From Panulirus ornatus (Eukaryota; Arthropoda; Malacostraca; Decapoda; Palinuridae), in assembly GCF_036320965.1 (NCBI RefSeq), contig NC_092225.1, positions 33,341,887 through 33,405,886 of the forward strand: a stretch of 64,000 bases of DNA, in the 5' to 3' direction. The notes beneath the pieces were generated by a model. That model worked only from the letters and a program-made list of their open reading frames with translations, made no database searches and was not told the DNA's origin. Positions 22,801 to 36,474 of this stretch are shown one piece after another (positions within the stretch are counted from its first letter, which is position 1; each line of letters opens with the position of its first letter). Both the position numbers and the translations under genes were made by a program.

Positions 22801-23902
22801 ACCATGATGATGAATACACTGCTCACCAACTACCATGATGATGAATACACTACTCACCAACTACCATGATGATGAATACACTGCTCACCAACTACCATGA
22901 TGATGAATACACTACTCACCAACTACCATGTTGATGAATACACTACTCACCAACCTCCATGATGATGAATACATTGCTCACCAACTACCATGATGATGAA
23001 TACACTACTCACCAACTACCATGTTGATGAATACACTACTCACCAACTACCATGATGATGAATACACTACTTACCAACTACCATGATGATGAATACACTA
23101 CTCACCAACTTCCATGATGATGAATACACTGCTCACCAACTACCATGATGATGAATACACTACTCACCAACTACCATGATGAATACACTGCTCACCAACT
23201 ACCATGATGATGAATACACTACTCACCAACTACCATGATGATGAATACACTACTCACCAACTACCATGATGATGAATACACTACTCACCAACTACCATGA
23301 TGATGAATACACTACTCACCAACTACCATGTTGATGAATACACTACTCACCAACTATCATGATGATGAATACATTGCTCACCAACTACCATGATGATGAA
23401 TGCACTACTCACCAACTACCATGATGATGAATACACTACTCACTAACTACCATGATGATGAATGCACTACTCACCAACTACCCTGATGATGAATACACTA
23501 CTCACCAACTACCATGATGATGAATGCAGTACTCACCAACTACCATGATGATGAATGCAATACTCACCAACTACCATGATGAATACACTACTCACCAACT
23601 ACCATGATGATGAATACACTACTCACCAACTACCATGATGATGAATACACTACTCACCAACTACCATGATGATGAATACACTACTCACCAACTACCATGA
23701 TGAATACACTACTCACCAACTACCATGATGATGAATGCAATACTCACCAACTACCATGATGATGAATACACTACTCACCAACTACCATGATGATGAATAC
23801 ACTACTCACCAACTACCATGATGATGAATACACTACTCACCAACTACCATGATGATGAATACACTACTCACCAACTACCATGATGATGAATGCACTACTC
23901 AC
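19888..23902 (-). repeat. Tandem array of the septin exon-end/5' splice-site sequence (~130 units of 28/31 bp)
   Basis: In septin sense the typical unit reads CATGGTAGTTG|GTGAGTAGT followed by GTATTCATCAT. The first part equals the last coding bases of the adjacent septin exon (ATG GTA GTT G) and the second equals its real donor GTGAGT plus AGTG. The array starts immediately after the exon at 23902 and runs for about 4,015 bp. Units are 31 bp, or 28 bp when one ATG triplet is missing; common variants are CACTACTC/CACTGCTC and ATACAC/ATGCAC. Substitutions in the donor hexamer are rare by eye. A short stretch near 22029-22100 is scrambled. Translation past any donor reads MVVGE and then TAG. 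All units are in the same orientation as the gene. Confidence 0.95.
23897..23902 (-). promoter_or_regulatory. Authentic 5' splice site (donor GTGAGT) of the septin exon
   Basis: GTGAGT directly follows ...CTC ATG GTA GTT G. The phase-1 end joins exactly to the phase-1 start at 8860 to give [11 protein letters not shown]. It is the first of about 130 nearly identical donor copies; exon context upstream (CTC instead of ATC before ATGG) distinguishes it from the array units. Confidence 0.85.
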
Positions 23903-24038
23903 CAACTACCATGAGGGAGAACTCGAAGCCTCGTTTGACGGCCTTGCGGTACACCTGGTTGGGAAGGTTGGCGAAGCCCACATACCCGTCAACTTCTCTT
24001 GGTCGTCTCTCCTTCACCAGCTCCTTTACCATCTTGTT
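23903..24038 (-). CDS. pnut: Septin-7/Peanut-type septin, N-terminal exon (partial gene)
   Basis: A 136-nt minus-strand exon, phase 0 in and phase 1 out. It reads [18 protein letters not shown], then [20 protein letters not shown], then EFSLMVVG. The [14 protein letters not shown] block and VKRGFEF are hallmarks of the Septin-7/Peanut group (polybasic/N-terminal edge of the GTPase domain) and run into the P-loop exon at 8754-8860. The acceptor is ATTGCAG (about 24045-24039). An ATG at 24032-24030 has a good context (AAGATGG) and could be the start, 16 residues before YVGF, if upstream exons are untranslated; otherwise the N-terminus is encoded further right. No downstream septin exon is found between this and the P-loop exon, so the intron is 15,042 bp. 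Confidence 0.93.
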
Positions 24039-24086
24039 CTGCAATGATACAAACACTTCACTAACAAACTCCCGCGAGTATACATA

Positions 24087-26345
24087 AATATCTTGTGGAG
24101 GCGAATTTGAAGATTTGTTGGGGTTTCCAGAAAAGAAGAATGTTGGGGAGAAGAGAGTGGTGAGATTAAGTGAGCTTGGAAAGGAGACGTGTGAGGAAGT
24201 ACCAGGAGAGACTGAGTGTAGAATGGCAAAAGGTGAGAGCAAATGAAGTGAAGGGAGTGGGTGAGGAATGGGATATATTTAGGGAAGCAGTAATGGCTTG
24301 CGCTTAAAGACGCATGTGGCATGAGAAAGGTGGGAGGTGGGCAGATTAGAAAGGGTAGTGAGAAGTGGGATGAAGAAGTAAGGTTGTTAGCGAGAGAGAA
24401 AAGAGACGCGTTTGGACGATACTTGCAGGGAAGGAGTGTAAATGACAGGAAGATGTATAAAAGAAAGCGGCAGGAGGTCAAGAGAAAGATGCAAGTGGTG
24501 AAAAAGAGGGCAAACGAGAGTTGGGGTGAGTTTTGGGTATATAAAAAGATGTTTTGGAAGGAGGTAAATAAAGTGCGTAAGACAAGAGAACAAATGGGAA
24601 CATCGGTGAAGGAGGCTAATGGGGAGGTAATAACAAGTAGTGGTGAAGTGAGAACCAGATGGAGTGAGTATTTTGAAGGTTTGCTGAATGTGGTTGATAG
24701 AATGGCAGATATAGGGTGTTTTGGTCCAGGTGATGTGCGAAGTGAGAGGATCAGGGAGAATGATTTGGTAAACAGAGAAGAGGTAGTGAGAGCTTTGCGG
24801 AAGATGAAATCTGGCAAGGCGGCAGGTTTGGATGGTATTGCTGTGGAATATATTAAGAAAAGGGTTGACTGTGTTGTTGATTGATTGGTCAGGATATTCA
24901 ATGTATGTATGGATCATGGTGAAGTGCCCGAGGATTGGCATAATGCATGCACAGTGCCACTGCATAAAGGCAAAGGGGATAAAGGTGAGTGTTCAAACTA
25001 CAGAGGCATACGTTTGAGTACTAATAAGGAATCATATGAGAGGGTATTGATTGAGAGGGTGAAGGCATGTACAGAGCATCAGAATGGGGGAGAGCAGTGT
25101 GGTTTCAGAAGTGGTAGAGGATGTGTGGATCAGGTGTTTGCTTTGAAAAATGTATGTGAAAAATACAAAGAAAAACAGATGGATTTGTATGAAGCATTTA
25201 TGGATCTGGAGAAGACATATTATAGGGTTGATAGAGATGCTTCGTGGAAGGTCTTAAGAGTATATGGTGTGGAAGGCAACTTGCTAGAAGCAGTGAAAAG
25301 TTTCTACCAAGGATGTAAGGCATGTACACGAGTAGGAAGAGAGGAGAGTGATTGGTTCCCAGTAAATGTCCGTTTGCGGCAGGCGTGTGTGATGTCTCCA
25401 TGGTTGTTTAATTCATTTATGGACGGAGTTGTTAGATAGGTAAATGCAAGAGTTTTGGAGAGATGAGCGGATATGCAGTCTGTTGGGGATGAGAGGGCCT
25501 GGGAAGCGAGTCAATTGTTGTTCGCCAATGATACAGCTCTAGTGGCTGATCCGGGTGAGAAACTGCAAAGGTTGGTGACTGAGTTTGGAGAAGTGTGAAA
25601 GGAGAAAGCTGACAGTAAATGCGAATAAGAACAAGGTCATTAAGTTCAGTATGAATTGGGGACAAGTGAATTGGAATGTAAGTTTGAATGGAGAAAAATT
25701 GGAGGAAGTGAAGTATTTTAGATATCTGGGGGCGGACTTAGCAGCGGATGGAACGATTGAAGCGGAAGTGAGTCACAGGGTGGGGGAGGGAGCGAAGGTT
25801 CTGGGAGCGATGAATAGTGTGTGAAAGGAGAGAACATTATCTGGGAGAGCAAAAATGGTATGTTAGAAGGATTAGTGGTTCCAACAATATTATATGGTTA
25901 TGAGGCATGGTCTATAAATAGGGTGGTGCGGAGGAGAATGGATGTGTTGGAAATGAGATGTTTGAGGACAATATGAAGTGTGAGGTGGTTTGATCGAGTG
26001 AATGAGTGAGGAAAGATTGACAAAGAGGATATATGTGTCAGAGGTGGAGGGAACAAGGAGAAGTGGGAGACCAAATTGGAGGTGGAAGGATGGAGTGAAA
26101 AATATTTTGAGCGATCGGGGCCTGGGCACACTAGAGGTTGAGAGGTGTGCCAAAAATAGTAAATTGGAACGATGTGGTATACCGGGGTCGACGTGCTGTC
26201 AATGGATTAAACCAGGGCATGTGAAGCGTCTGGGGTAAACCATGGAAAGTTGTGTGGGGCCTGGATGTGGAAAGGGAGCTGTGGTTTCGATGCATTATAC
26301 ATGACAGCTAGAGGCTGAGTGTGAAAGGATGTGGCCTTTGTCTGT
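24087..26345 (+). pseudogene. RTE-like copy F, 5'-truncated and broken
   Basis: Begins in the last part of the endonuclease ([21 protein letters not shown]) and continues through the linker (24321-24884), RT (ACTVPLHKGKGDKGECSNYRG, GFRSGRGCVDQVF, FMDLEKTYYRVDRD, RLRQACVMSPWLF), catalytic box LLFANDTALVAD, FRYLGADLAADGT and the GRPNWRWKDGVK block (26002-26238). Stops at 24882-24884 and about 25437, frameshifts near 25570 and a deletion near 25995 break it. RT motif C reads FAND rather than FADD, and motif A is TYYRV. A long-form 3' UTR starts about 26170 and is cut near 26345 by the GT-rich minisatellite. It lies just upstream (gene sense) of the septin exon and antisense to the gene. Confidence 0.88.
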
Positions 26346-26432
26346 TTTCCAGGCGTTATATGACCTGGGATGTGCGTGTGTGGGGAGCTGTATGACCTGG
26401 AACATGTGTGTGGGAAGCGATTATGACCTGGG

Positions 26433-26507
<75 letters not shown>

Positions 26508-26899
26508 AGAGGGGGGGGGCGCAACATGACCTGGGACGTGTGTGTGGGGGGCGCTTATATTACCTGGGACGTGCGTGGAGCGTTATATGACCTGAGACGT
26601 GAGTGTGCGGGGTACTATACGACCTGGGACGTGTGTGTGTGTGGGGGGGGGGATATATGACCTGGGACGTGTGTGGGGGGGAGGCGCTATATGACATGGG
26701 ACGTGTGTGTGTGGGGGGGCTATATGACCTGGGACGTGTGTATGGGGGAGGCGCTATATGACATGGGACGTGCGTGTGAGGGGCGTTATATGATGTGGGA
26801 CGTGCGTGTGTGGGGCGCTATATGACCTGAGACGTGCGTGAATGGAGCGCTATACGACGTGAGACGTCTGTGTGTGGGGGGGGGCGCTATATGACCTGG

Positions 26900-26947
<48 letters not shown>

Positions 26948-27097
26948 CGCGCGGCGCTATATGACCTGCGACGTGTGTGTGTGGGGGGGCGCTATATGAC
27001 CTGGGACGTGCGTGTATGGAGCGCTATACGACGTGAGACGTCTGTGTGTGGTGGGGAGCGCTATATGACCTGGGACGTGTGAATGTGTATGTATGTA

Positions 27098-27150
<53 letters not shown>

Positions 27151-27341
27151 GCGCGCGCGCGCGCGCGTGGTGCTATATGACCTGGGACGTGTGTGTGTGG
27201 GGCGCTATACGACCTGGGACGCGTGTGTGTGTGGGTCGCTATATGACCTGGGACGTGTGTGTGTGTGTGTGGCGCTATATGACCTAGGACGTGTGTGTGT
27301 GTGTGTGTGTATGTGGGGGGGGGGGGCGCTATATGACTTGG

Positions 27342-27379
<38 letters not shown>

Positions 27380-27413
27380 TGTGTGTGTGTGTGTGTGGCG
27401 CTATATGACCTGG

Positions 27414-27456
<43 letters not shown>

Positions 27457-27724
27457 CGCTATATGACCTGGGACGTGTGTGTGTGTGTGTGTGTGCGCGC
27501 GCGCGCGCGCACTCGCTCGCGTGGCGCTATGACCTGGGCCGTGTGTGTGTGGGGCGCTATATGACCTGGGACGTGTGTGTGTGTGTGTGTGTGGCGCTAT
27601 ATGACCTGGGACGTGTGTGTGTGTGGCTCTATATGACCTGGGAGGTGTGTGTGCGTGTGTGTGGCGCTAAATGACCTGGGACGTATATGTGTGTATGTGG
27701 GGGGGGGGGCACTATATGACTTGG

Positions 27725-27761
<37 letters not shown>

Positions 27762-28275
27762 CGCTATATGACCTGGGACGTGTGTGTGTGTGGGGCGCTA
27801 TATGACCTAGGACGTGTGTGTGGGGGAGGCGCTATATGACCTGGGAGGTGCGTGTATGGAGCGGTATATGACCTGGGACGTGCGTGTATGGAGCGCTATA
27901 CGACGTGAGACGTGTGTGTGTGTGTGGGGGGGGGGGGCGCTAATGACCTGGGACGTGTGTGTGTGGGGTGGTATATGATCTGGGACGTGTGTGTGTGTGG
28001 GGAGGCGCTATATGACCTGGGACGTGCGTGTATGGAGCGCTATACGACGTGAGACGTGTGTGTGTGGGGGGGGGGGGGCGCTATATGACCTGGGACGTGT
28101 GTGTTTGGGTGGGGCGCTATATGACCTGGGACGTGTGTGTGTGGGGGGGCGCTACATGACCTGGAACGTGTGTGTGTGGGGGGCGCTATATGACCTGGGA
28201 TGTGTGTGTGTGGGGCGCTATATGACCTGGAACGTGTGTGTGGGGGGGGGGGGGGGGCGCTATATGACCTGGGAC
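26346..28275. repeat. GT/GC-rich compound minisatellite (GCGCTATATGACCTGGGACG plus variable (GT)n)
   Basis: About 50 units made of a constant core GCGCTATATGACCTGGGACG and a variable (GT)n/G-run insert. Several units carry (GC)n runs joined to (GT)n, for example near 26936-26952, 27149-27168 and 27494-27512. Related cores read GCGCTATACGACGTGAGACG. The structure is microsatellite slippage inside a minisatellite. Open frames of CVCVCV type are by-products. Confidence 0.9.
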
Positions 28276-29878
28276 AGAAGTACCAGCTCAATGATCACAT
28301 ATTCATGATCTATACATTACAATCATACGTGCTATAATGACACATGTTTCCTCATGTGGTAAGATGTTTTCCCACACAAATGTAGTTTGTATAACGTTAG
28401 CAAGATATGAATGTTGACTACATGTGTTACTGAGAGACCAGCTGGGTCATGACCAGGGTTACACTACTTAACTATATCCATCTCTATTTCAAACCATTTT
28501 ACATTCTTTTTTCATTTCCGTAAATCCCCTAAAATTCCCGAATTCATTACGTAATAATAACGAAAATATTTCAAAATTTTTGTCAAAAATAATTTGTTGG
28601 CCCGAGAGGAGAGCATGAACTGCCTGCCCCACGCACTGCTTCTTGTCAGGTTAAGTAAGTTGGGCTACGCACTTCAATGTGTTTTATGAACTCATAAATA
28701 AGACAACCACAATTATTTTTGTATTACTGTGTAAACCTACGTAAACTTTGTGAAGAAAACTACAGAGTTTTGTATGATGAGAGATCATTTGTAAATGAGA
28801 AAGAAGCTAATTATTGTAATATATAGAAACAATAACATCATACACTGAGACCAAATGACATGTAATTGTCAGGGAAACAAATTCATTGATTTAACAGCAG
28901 ACTGCTTTATAAATTCAATGATTCGAGACCCAACGAAAGTAATTAATATATTATAAACGGTAAGGTTTATAAACGGACATTACATGTGTGTGTCGGGGAA
29001 GACACAACCATCAAGATAAACTGATTTCCAAGAGTACAAAGTAAGGGTAGCCATCCAAGCTAGAGTGAGAGATATGTTCGATGAGACAATTACATGTGGA
29101 TACAGCTAAAAGGATTTGGAATAACTTCCTAAATACATTACTTACCTCAAATAAACTCTGCGCCTCTACAAGGATGAAAAGGAGCTATGGAAGGAAGGAG
29201 CCAGGCTGCCTTGGTCAACATAAAAATGACAGAGGTAAAGAATTATTTCCTGAGCATCTACAGAACATGGTGACCATATCATGAGCATAAGAAAAAGAAG
29301 TTTGAAGAATACTTTAATTACCTTAAGAGCATAAAATAATGAGGAATGATACTTTTGGTCCTTTTCCAAATGATAAATGCATAAAACACATGACAATAAA
29401 AAGAAATGTCTAGCCTGCTTAATATGTTTCCATTCAGTGTTTACCATCAAAACTTCGTGTGATACACGACAAGCAAACTGGAACATTACCAATATCAAAC
29501 TCCACGAAGCACTTCATCTAGACAAACTAAGTCTAAACCAATCATCTGCTGCAACAGAAGATACCTCCCACGAAATAAAGAAAACACCCAGCAATAAGCT
29601 TTTCCCATCACTAAAATATTCCACAAATTATTGGAAGGAACACTTGTGCACAACCGCAAACTATCTAACGTAACCAGTTGAACCTCTTTAATGCGACAAC
29701 CTCGGGAGCTGGCCATTACTGCATCACATAACATTTTACCCGTAAGGGAACCAACCCCCAATGGAAATATACGCGCGATCACTAGTCTTGCCACCTTATA
29801 CATATTGGTGTGTTATCAAGGTAGAACCAAGCTTCCAACAGGCAATAATAATACAAACATGAATGCTTCCAAGCAAGG
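28276..29878. other. AT-rich, mostly single-copy region
   Basis: No repeat from elsewhere in the window and no recognised protein. It lies between the septin coding exon and the promoter-like segment, so it may be first-intron sequence of the septin gene. A strong donor-like GAG|GTAAGTAATG occurs on the minus strand near 29151, but no coding exon can be fixed to it. Confidence 0.4.
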
Positions 29879-30073
29879 TTACATCAGATCACAAGTAGTG
29901 CACATGGATGTGCCAGGGAGAGTCCTCAACATCTTACAGGAGAGTTCTCGTGCTATGGTAATACACACCTCACCATCATACACTTCTTCTGGCCCAAACT
30001 TTTCCGCTGCCACTTCCTCTGCAAATTCATCCACAAATTTTGTCGCAACTTTGTGAGTAGTTAATATAACGTG
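29879..30073 (-). CDS. Unrecognised candidate coding segment or exon
   Basis: A minus-strand open frame of 64 codons plus stop. Its middle reads VATKFVDEFAEEVAAEKFGP and EEVYDGEVCITIARELSCKM, then LRTLPGTSMCTTCDLM. The composition (acidic, amphipathic, balanced) looks more like protein than the serine-rich plus-strand frame over the same bases. There is no ATG near its start, so it would be a 3' coding exon or a gene or transposon remnant. I do not recognise the family and assign no function. Possible acceptor at CTCACAAAG near 30050, with weak polypyrimidine support. Confidence 0.3.
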   Translation of the reverse strand, partial: HVILTTHKVATKFVDEFAEEVAAEKFGPEEVYDGEVCITIARELSCKMLRTLPGTSMCTTCDLM

Positions 30074-30310
30074 TCATCTGTCATCCTGTACATACGTAAT
30101 GCTCTTGGTTGTTATAATACAACCTGACACTACAAGCTTTCGTGTCAGCACTTCGTTTTCACGGCACATATTATGTTCTGAAATTCCATGTTATGTGCGC
30201 ATCCTTACATATAGTCACACTCACACTCTACTTCTCTATGAAACACTTTGACCTACGTGATAACCTAGCAATGACATCATTATGGTGCACCTTAAACCAT
30301 TCTATAACTA

Positions 30311-30490
30311 CACTGTCTAATTCTGTACTCCTGCCACTTTACAAGTGCACTGTCTAATTCCGTGCCCCTGCTACTTTAAAAGTGCAGTCTAATTCCGTGC
30401 CCCTGCTACTTTATAAGTGCACTGTCTAATTCTGTACTCCTGCCACTTTATAAGTGCACTGTAATTTCGTGCTCCTGCCACTTTTCAAAG
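30311..30490. repeat. Short 37-bp tandem repeat (about 4-5 units)
   Basis: Units of ACTGTCTAATTCTGTACTCC followed by TGCCACTTTATAAGTGC, with variants CCGTGCCCCTGCTACTTT. Each unit contains the dyad GCACTT/AAGTGC across unit borders. Confidence 0.8.
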
Positions 30491-30964
30491 TTTTCCAAAA
30501 ATAAACTTTTCAAGCTTTCATTTTCAGCAAAAAACTGAGTATATGAAATTAGCACGATTATCAATTAGCTCGGCTGCAGTGGAAACAGATTTTGGCGCCT
30601 TAATGATGCTAAGAACGCTGCCCTCATGGCTGAGCCACAAACTACTGGTGGCAGATTCCATGGCGCTTACCCGATCACACAGCTCCAATCTGCTTTAGAA
30701 AGCGAAAACAGAAATGTGTTTCGAACCATAGCTATAATTATCTCACTTGGGTTTAAGGCACAGTATTAGAAGCAATGATCAAATATCAAATCTTTGAATT
30801 CCTACCATAAAGCCTATTAAGAACCGGTTATTATAACGGTTTTCGAAACAAAAGAAAAAATCATCTTTAACGGAATTAAATTCTTTTCTTAGTGGATTGC
30901 TTGGCGTTTCTGTGCTGACTGACGTACATGAGCCGCTTGGGGTCGGGCGCGCGCAATCTTGTTA
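30491..30964. other. Single-copy-looking sequence, nothing recognised
   Basis: AT-rich apart from a short GC-rich stretch at 30930-30956 (GGTCGGGCGCGCGC). No coding motif is visible on either strand. Confidence 0.4.
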
Positions 30965-32136
30965 CCTACCTGGCTCAGGCTAAGATGTTTGGCTCAGGCT
31001 AAGATGTTTGCTACCTGGCTCAGGCTAAGATGTTTGCTATCTGGCTCAGGCTAAGATGTCTGCTACCTGGCTCAGACTAAGATGTTTGCTACCTGGCTCA
31101 GGCTAAGATGTTTGCTACCTGGCTCAGGCTAAGATGTTTGCTACCTGGCTCAGGCTAAGATGTTAGCTACCTGGCTCAGGCTAAGACGTTTGCTACCTGG
31201 CTCGGGCTAAGATGTTTGCTACCTGGCTCAGGCTAAGATGTTTACTACCTGGCTCGGGCTAAGATGTTTGCTACCTGGCTCGGGCTAAGATGTTAGCTAT
31301 CTGGCTCAGGCTAAGATGTTAGCTACCTGGCTCAGGCTAAGATGTTTGGCTCAGGCTAAGATGTTTGCTACCTGGCTCAGGCTAAGATGTTTGCTACCTG
31401 GCTCGGGCTAAGATGTTAGCTATCTGGTTCAGGCTAAGATGTTTGCTACCTGGCTCGGGCTAAGATGTTTACTACCTGGCTCGGGCTAAGATGTTAGCTA
31501 TCTGGCTCAGGCTAAGATGTTTGCTACCTGGCTCAGGCTAAGATGTTTGCTACCTGGCTCAGGCTAAGATGTTTGCTACCTGGCTCAGGCTAAGATGTTT
31601 GCTACCTGGCTCGGGCTAAGATGTTTGCTACCTGGCTCGGGCTAAGATGTTAGCTATCTGGCTCAGGCTAAGATGTTAGCTACCTGGCTCAGGCTGAGAT
31701 GTTTGGCTCAGGATAAGATTTTGCTACCTGGCTCAGGTTAAGATGTTTGCTACCTGGCTCGGGCTAAGATGTTTGCTACCTGGCTCAGGCTAAGATGTTT
31801 GGCTCAGGATAAGATTTTGCTACCTGGCTCAGGCTAAGATGTTTGCTACCTGGCTCGGGCTAAGATGTTTGCTACCTGGCTCAGGCTAAGATGCTTGCTA
31901 TCTGGCTCGGGCTAAGATGTTTGCTACCTGGCTCAGGCTAAGATGTTTGGCTCAGGATAAGATTTTGCTACCTGGCTCAGGCTAAGATGTTTGCTACCTG
32001 GCTCGGGCTAAGATGTTTGCTACCTGGCTCAGGCTAAGATGCTTGCTATCTGGCTCGGGCTAAGATGTTTGCTACCTGGCTCAGGCTAAGATGTTTGGCT
32101 CAGGCTAAGATGTTTGCTACATGGCTCAGGCAAAAA
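30965..32136. repeat. 26-bp minisatellite (GCTACCTGGCTCAGGCTAAG + ATGTTT)
   Basis: About 45 units with A/G variation in CTCAGG/CTCGGG and TTTGCT/TTAGCT/TTTACT. Shortened units (GATGTTTGGCTCAGG) recur in a pattern at 30985, 31345, 31703, 31796, 31946 and 32094, which suggests block duplications of several units. On the minus strand each unit contains CCAG|GTAGC. Confidence 0.9.
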
Positions 32137-32239
32137 TGTAAACATTCTTACGCAACAGAGGAACGCTACTCTAAGTTGGGGTATGAAATTAAAGACAGGG
32201 ATAAAACTACATTAAAATACACAACTATTATTATAATTG

Positions 32240-34695
<2,456 letters not shown>

Positions 34696-34918
34696 GTAAA
34701 TAAATATTCCAAAAAAGAAATCAATTGTTTACAGGGCATTAAAAATTTACGTTAACAATCCAGATAATCTAAACAAACCAAGAAGTGTCTTCGTTTACAC
34801 AAACACAATCATATGAGTAATAGTATTAGTACATTTTCACAGGGGGGAAGTATATCACAAAACTAAATGCAATACAATAAAGTGGCTAAAAATTATGGGC
34901 AAGAGAATAGTACACTAC

Positions 34919-35035
34919 CTGAATTGGTAACGGCAGCGGAAGAAATCGAATCTCAAAATAACATTCGGGTATTTTAGAGGAGTAACTATACATGGGTCAG
35001 TTTTGACTGGTTGACAACATGAAATAGGCAAATGA
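34919..35035 (-). other. Candidate 5' UTR exon with donor-like end
   Basis: Downstream (minus sense) of the promoter-like cluster, the sequence CCGTTACCAATTCAG|GTAGTG gives a possible exon end at 34919. No ATG-initiated frame of note lies within it. If real it could be the untranslated first exon of the septin gene, whose first seen coding exon begins with a well-placed ATG 11 kb downstream. This is inference only. Confidence 0.25.
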
Positions 35036-35054
35036 GCGGCTGACTTCACCCGGA

Positions 35055-35119
35055 CACGCCCCCATCTCGACAGTGATTGGTTAGAGAACAAGAAGCCTGT
35101 GAGCGAGATGCTGACGTCA
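35055..35119 (-). promoter_or_regulatory. Promoter-like cluster: CRE, CCAAT box, GC box
   Basis: In minus-strand order: TGACGTCA (full CRE palindrome, 35119-35112), CCAATCA (35080-35074) and GGGGGCGTG (35063-35055). The spacing and order resemble a TATA-less metazoan promoter. The surrounding 34900-35160 is single-copy and less AT-rich. The direction is chosen from the CCAAT and GC-box strands; the CRE is symmetrical. Confidence 0.4.
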
Positions 35120-35167
35120 CAGTCAAGAGATGAGCGTTTTAGCCTACCAGATGTGACACCACTTAGC

Positions 35168-35586
35168 CGACTGCCAGTGTGCCCTCCCTCACAACGTGTG
35201 CCCTCCCTCACAACGTGCAGTATGTGGCCGACTGCCAGTGTGCCCTCCCTCACAACGTGCAGTATGTGGCCGACTGCCAGTGTGCCCTCCCTCACAACGT
35301 GCAGTATGTGGCCGCCTGCCAGTGTGCCCTCCCTCACAACGTGCAGTATGTGGCCGCCTGCCAGTGTGCCCTCCCTCACAACGTGCAGTATGTGGCCGCC
35401 TGCCAGTGTGCCCTCCCTCACAACGTGCAGTATGTGGCCGACTGCCAGTGTGCCCTCCCTCACGCCAGTGTGCCCTCCCTCACAACGTGCAGTATGTGGC
35501 CGCCTGCCAGTGTGCCCTCCCTCACAACGTGCAGTATGTGGCCGACTGCCAGTGTGCCCTCCCTCACAACGTGCAGTATGTGGCCG
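35168..35586. repeat. 42-bp minisatellite (TGCCAGTGTGCCCTCCCTCA...)
   Basis: About ten units of GACTGCCAGTGTGCCCTCCC followed by TCACAACGTGCAGTATGTGGCC, nearly identical, with CGACTG/CGCCTG as the main variant. The first and one later unit are shortened. Because 42 is a multiple of three, all frames stay open. It lies about 50 bp upstream of the CRE. Confidence 0.92.
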
Positions 35587-35649
35587 CAAACATGTACTGG
35601 ATTTACAATATGATACCACCCAACACACACACACATATATCCTCCCCTC

Positions 35650-36474
<825 letters not shown>

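Noticed and set aside
19888..23902. CRISPR-like array
   Set aside because: Units are contiguous with no unique spacers, the context is eukaryotic and no cas genes are present.
29132..29151. Possible tiny exon (CTCCTTTTCATCCTTGTAG|... GAG|GTAAGTAATG) on the minus strand
   Set aside because: Good splice signals but only ~20 nt between them and no coding or transcript support.
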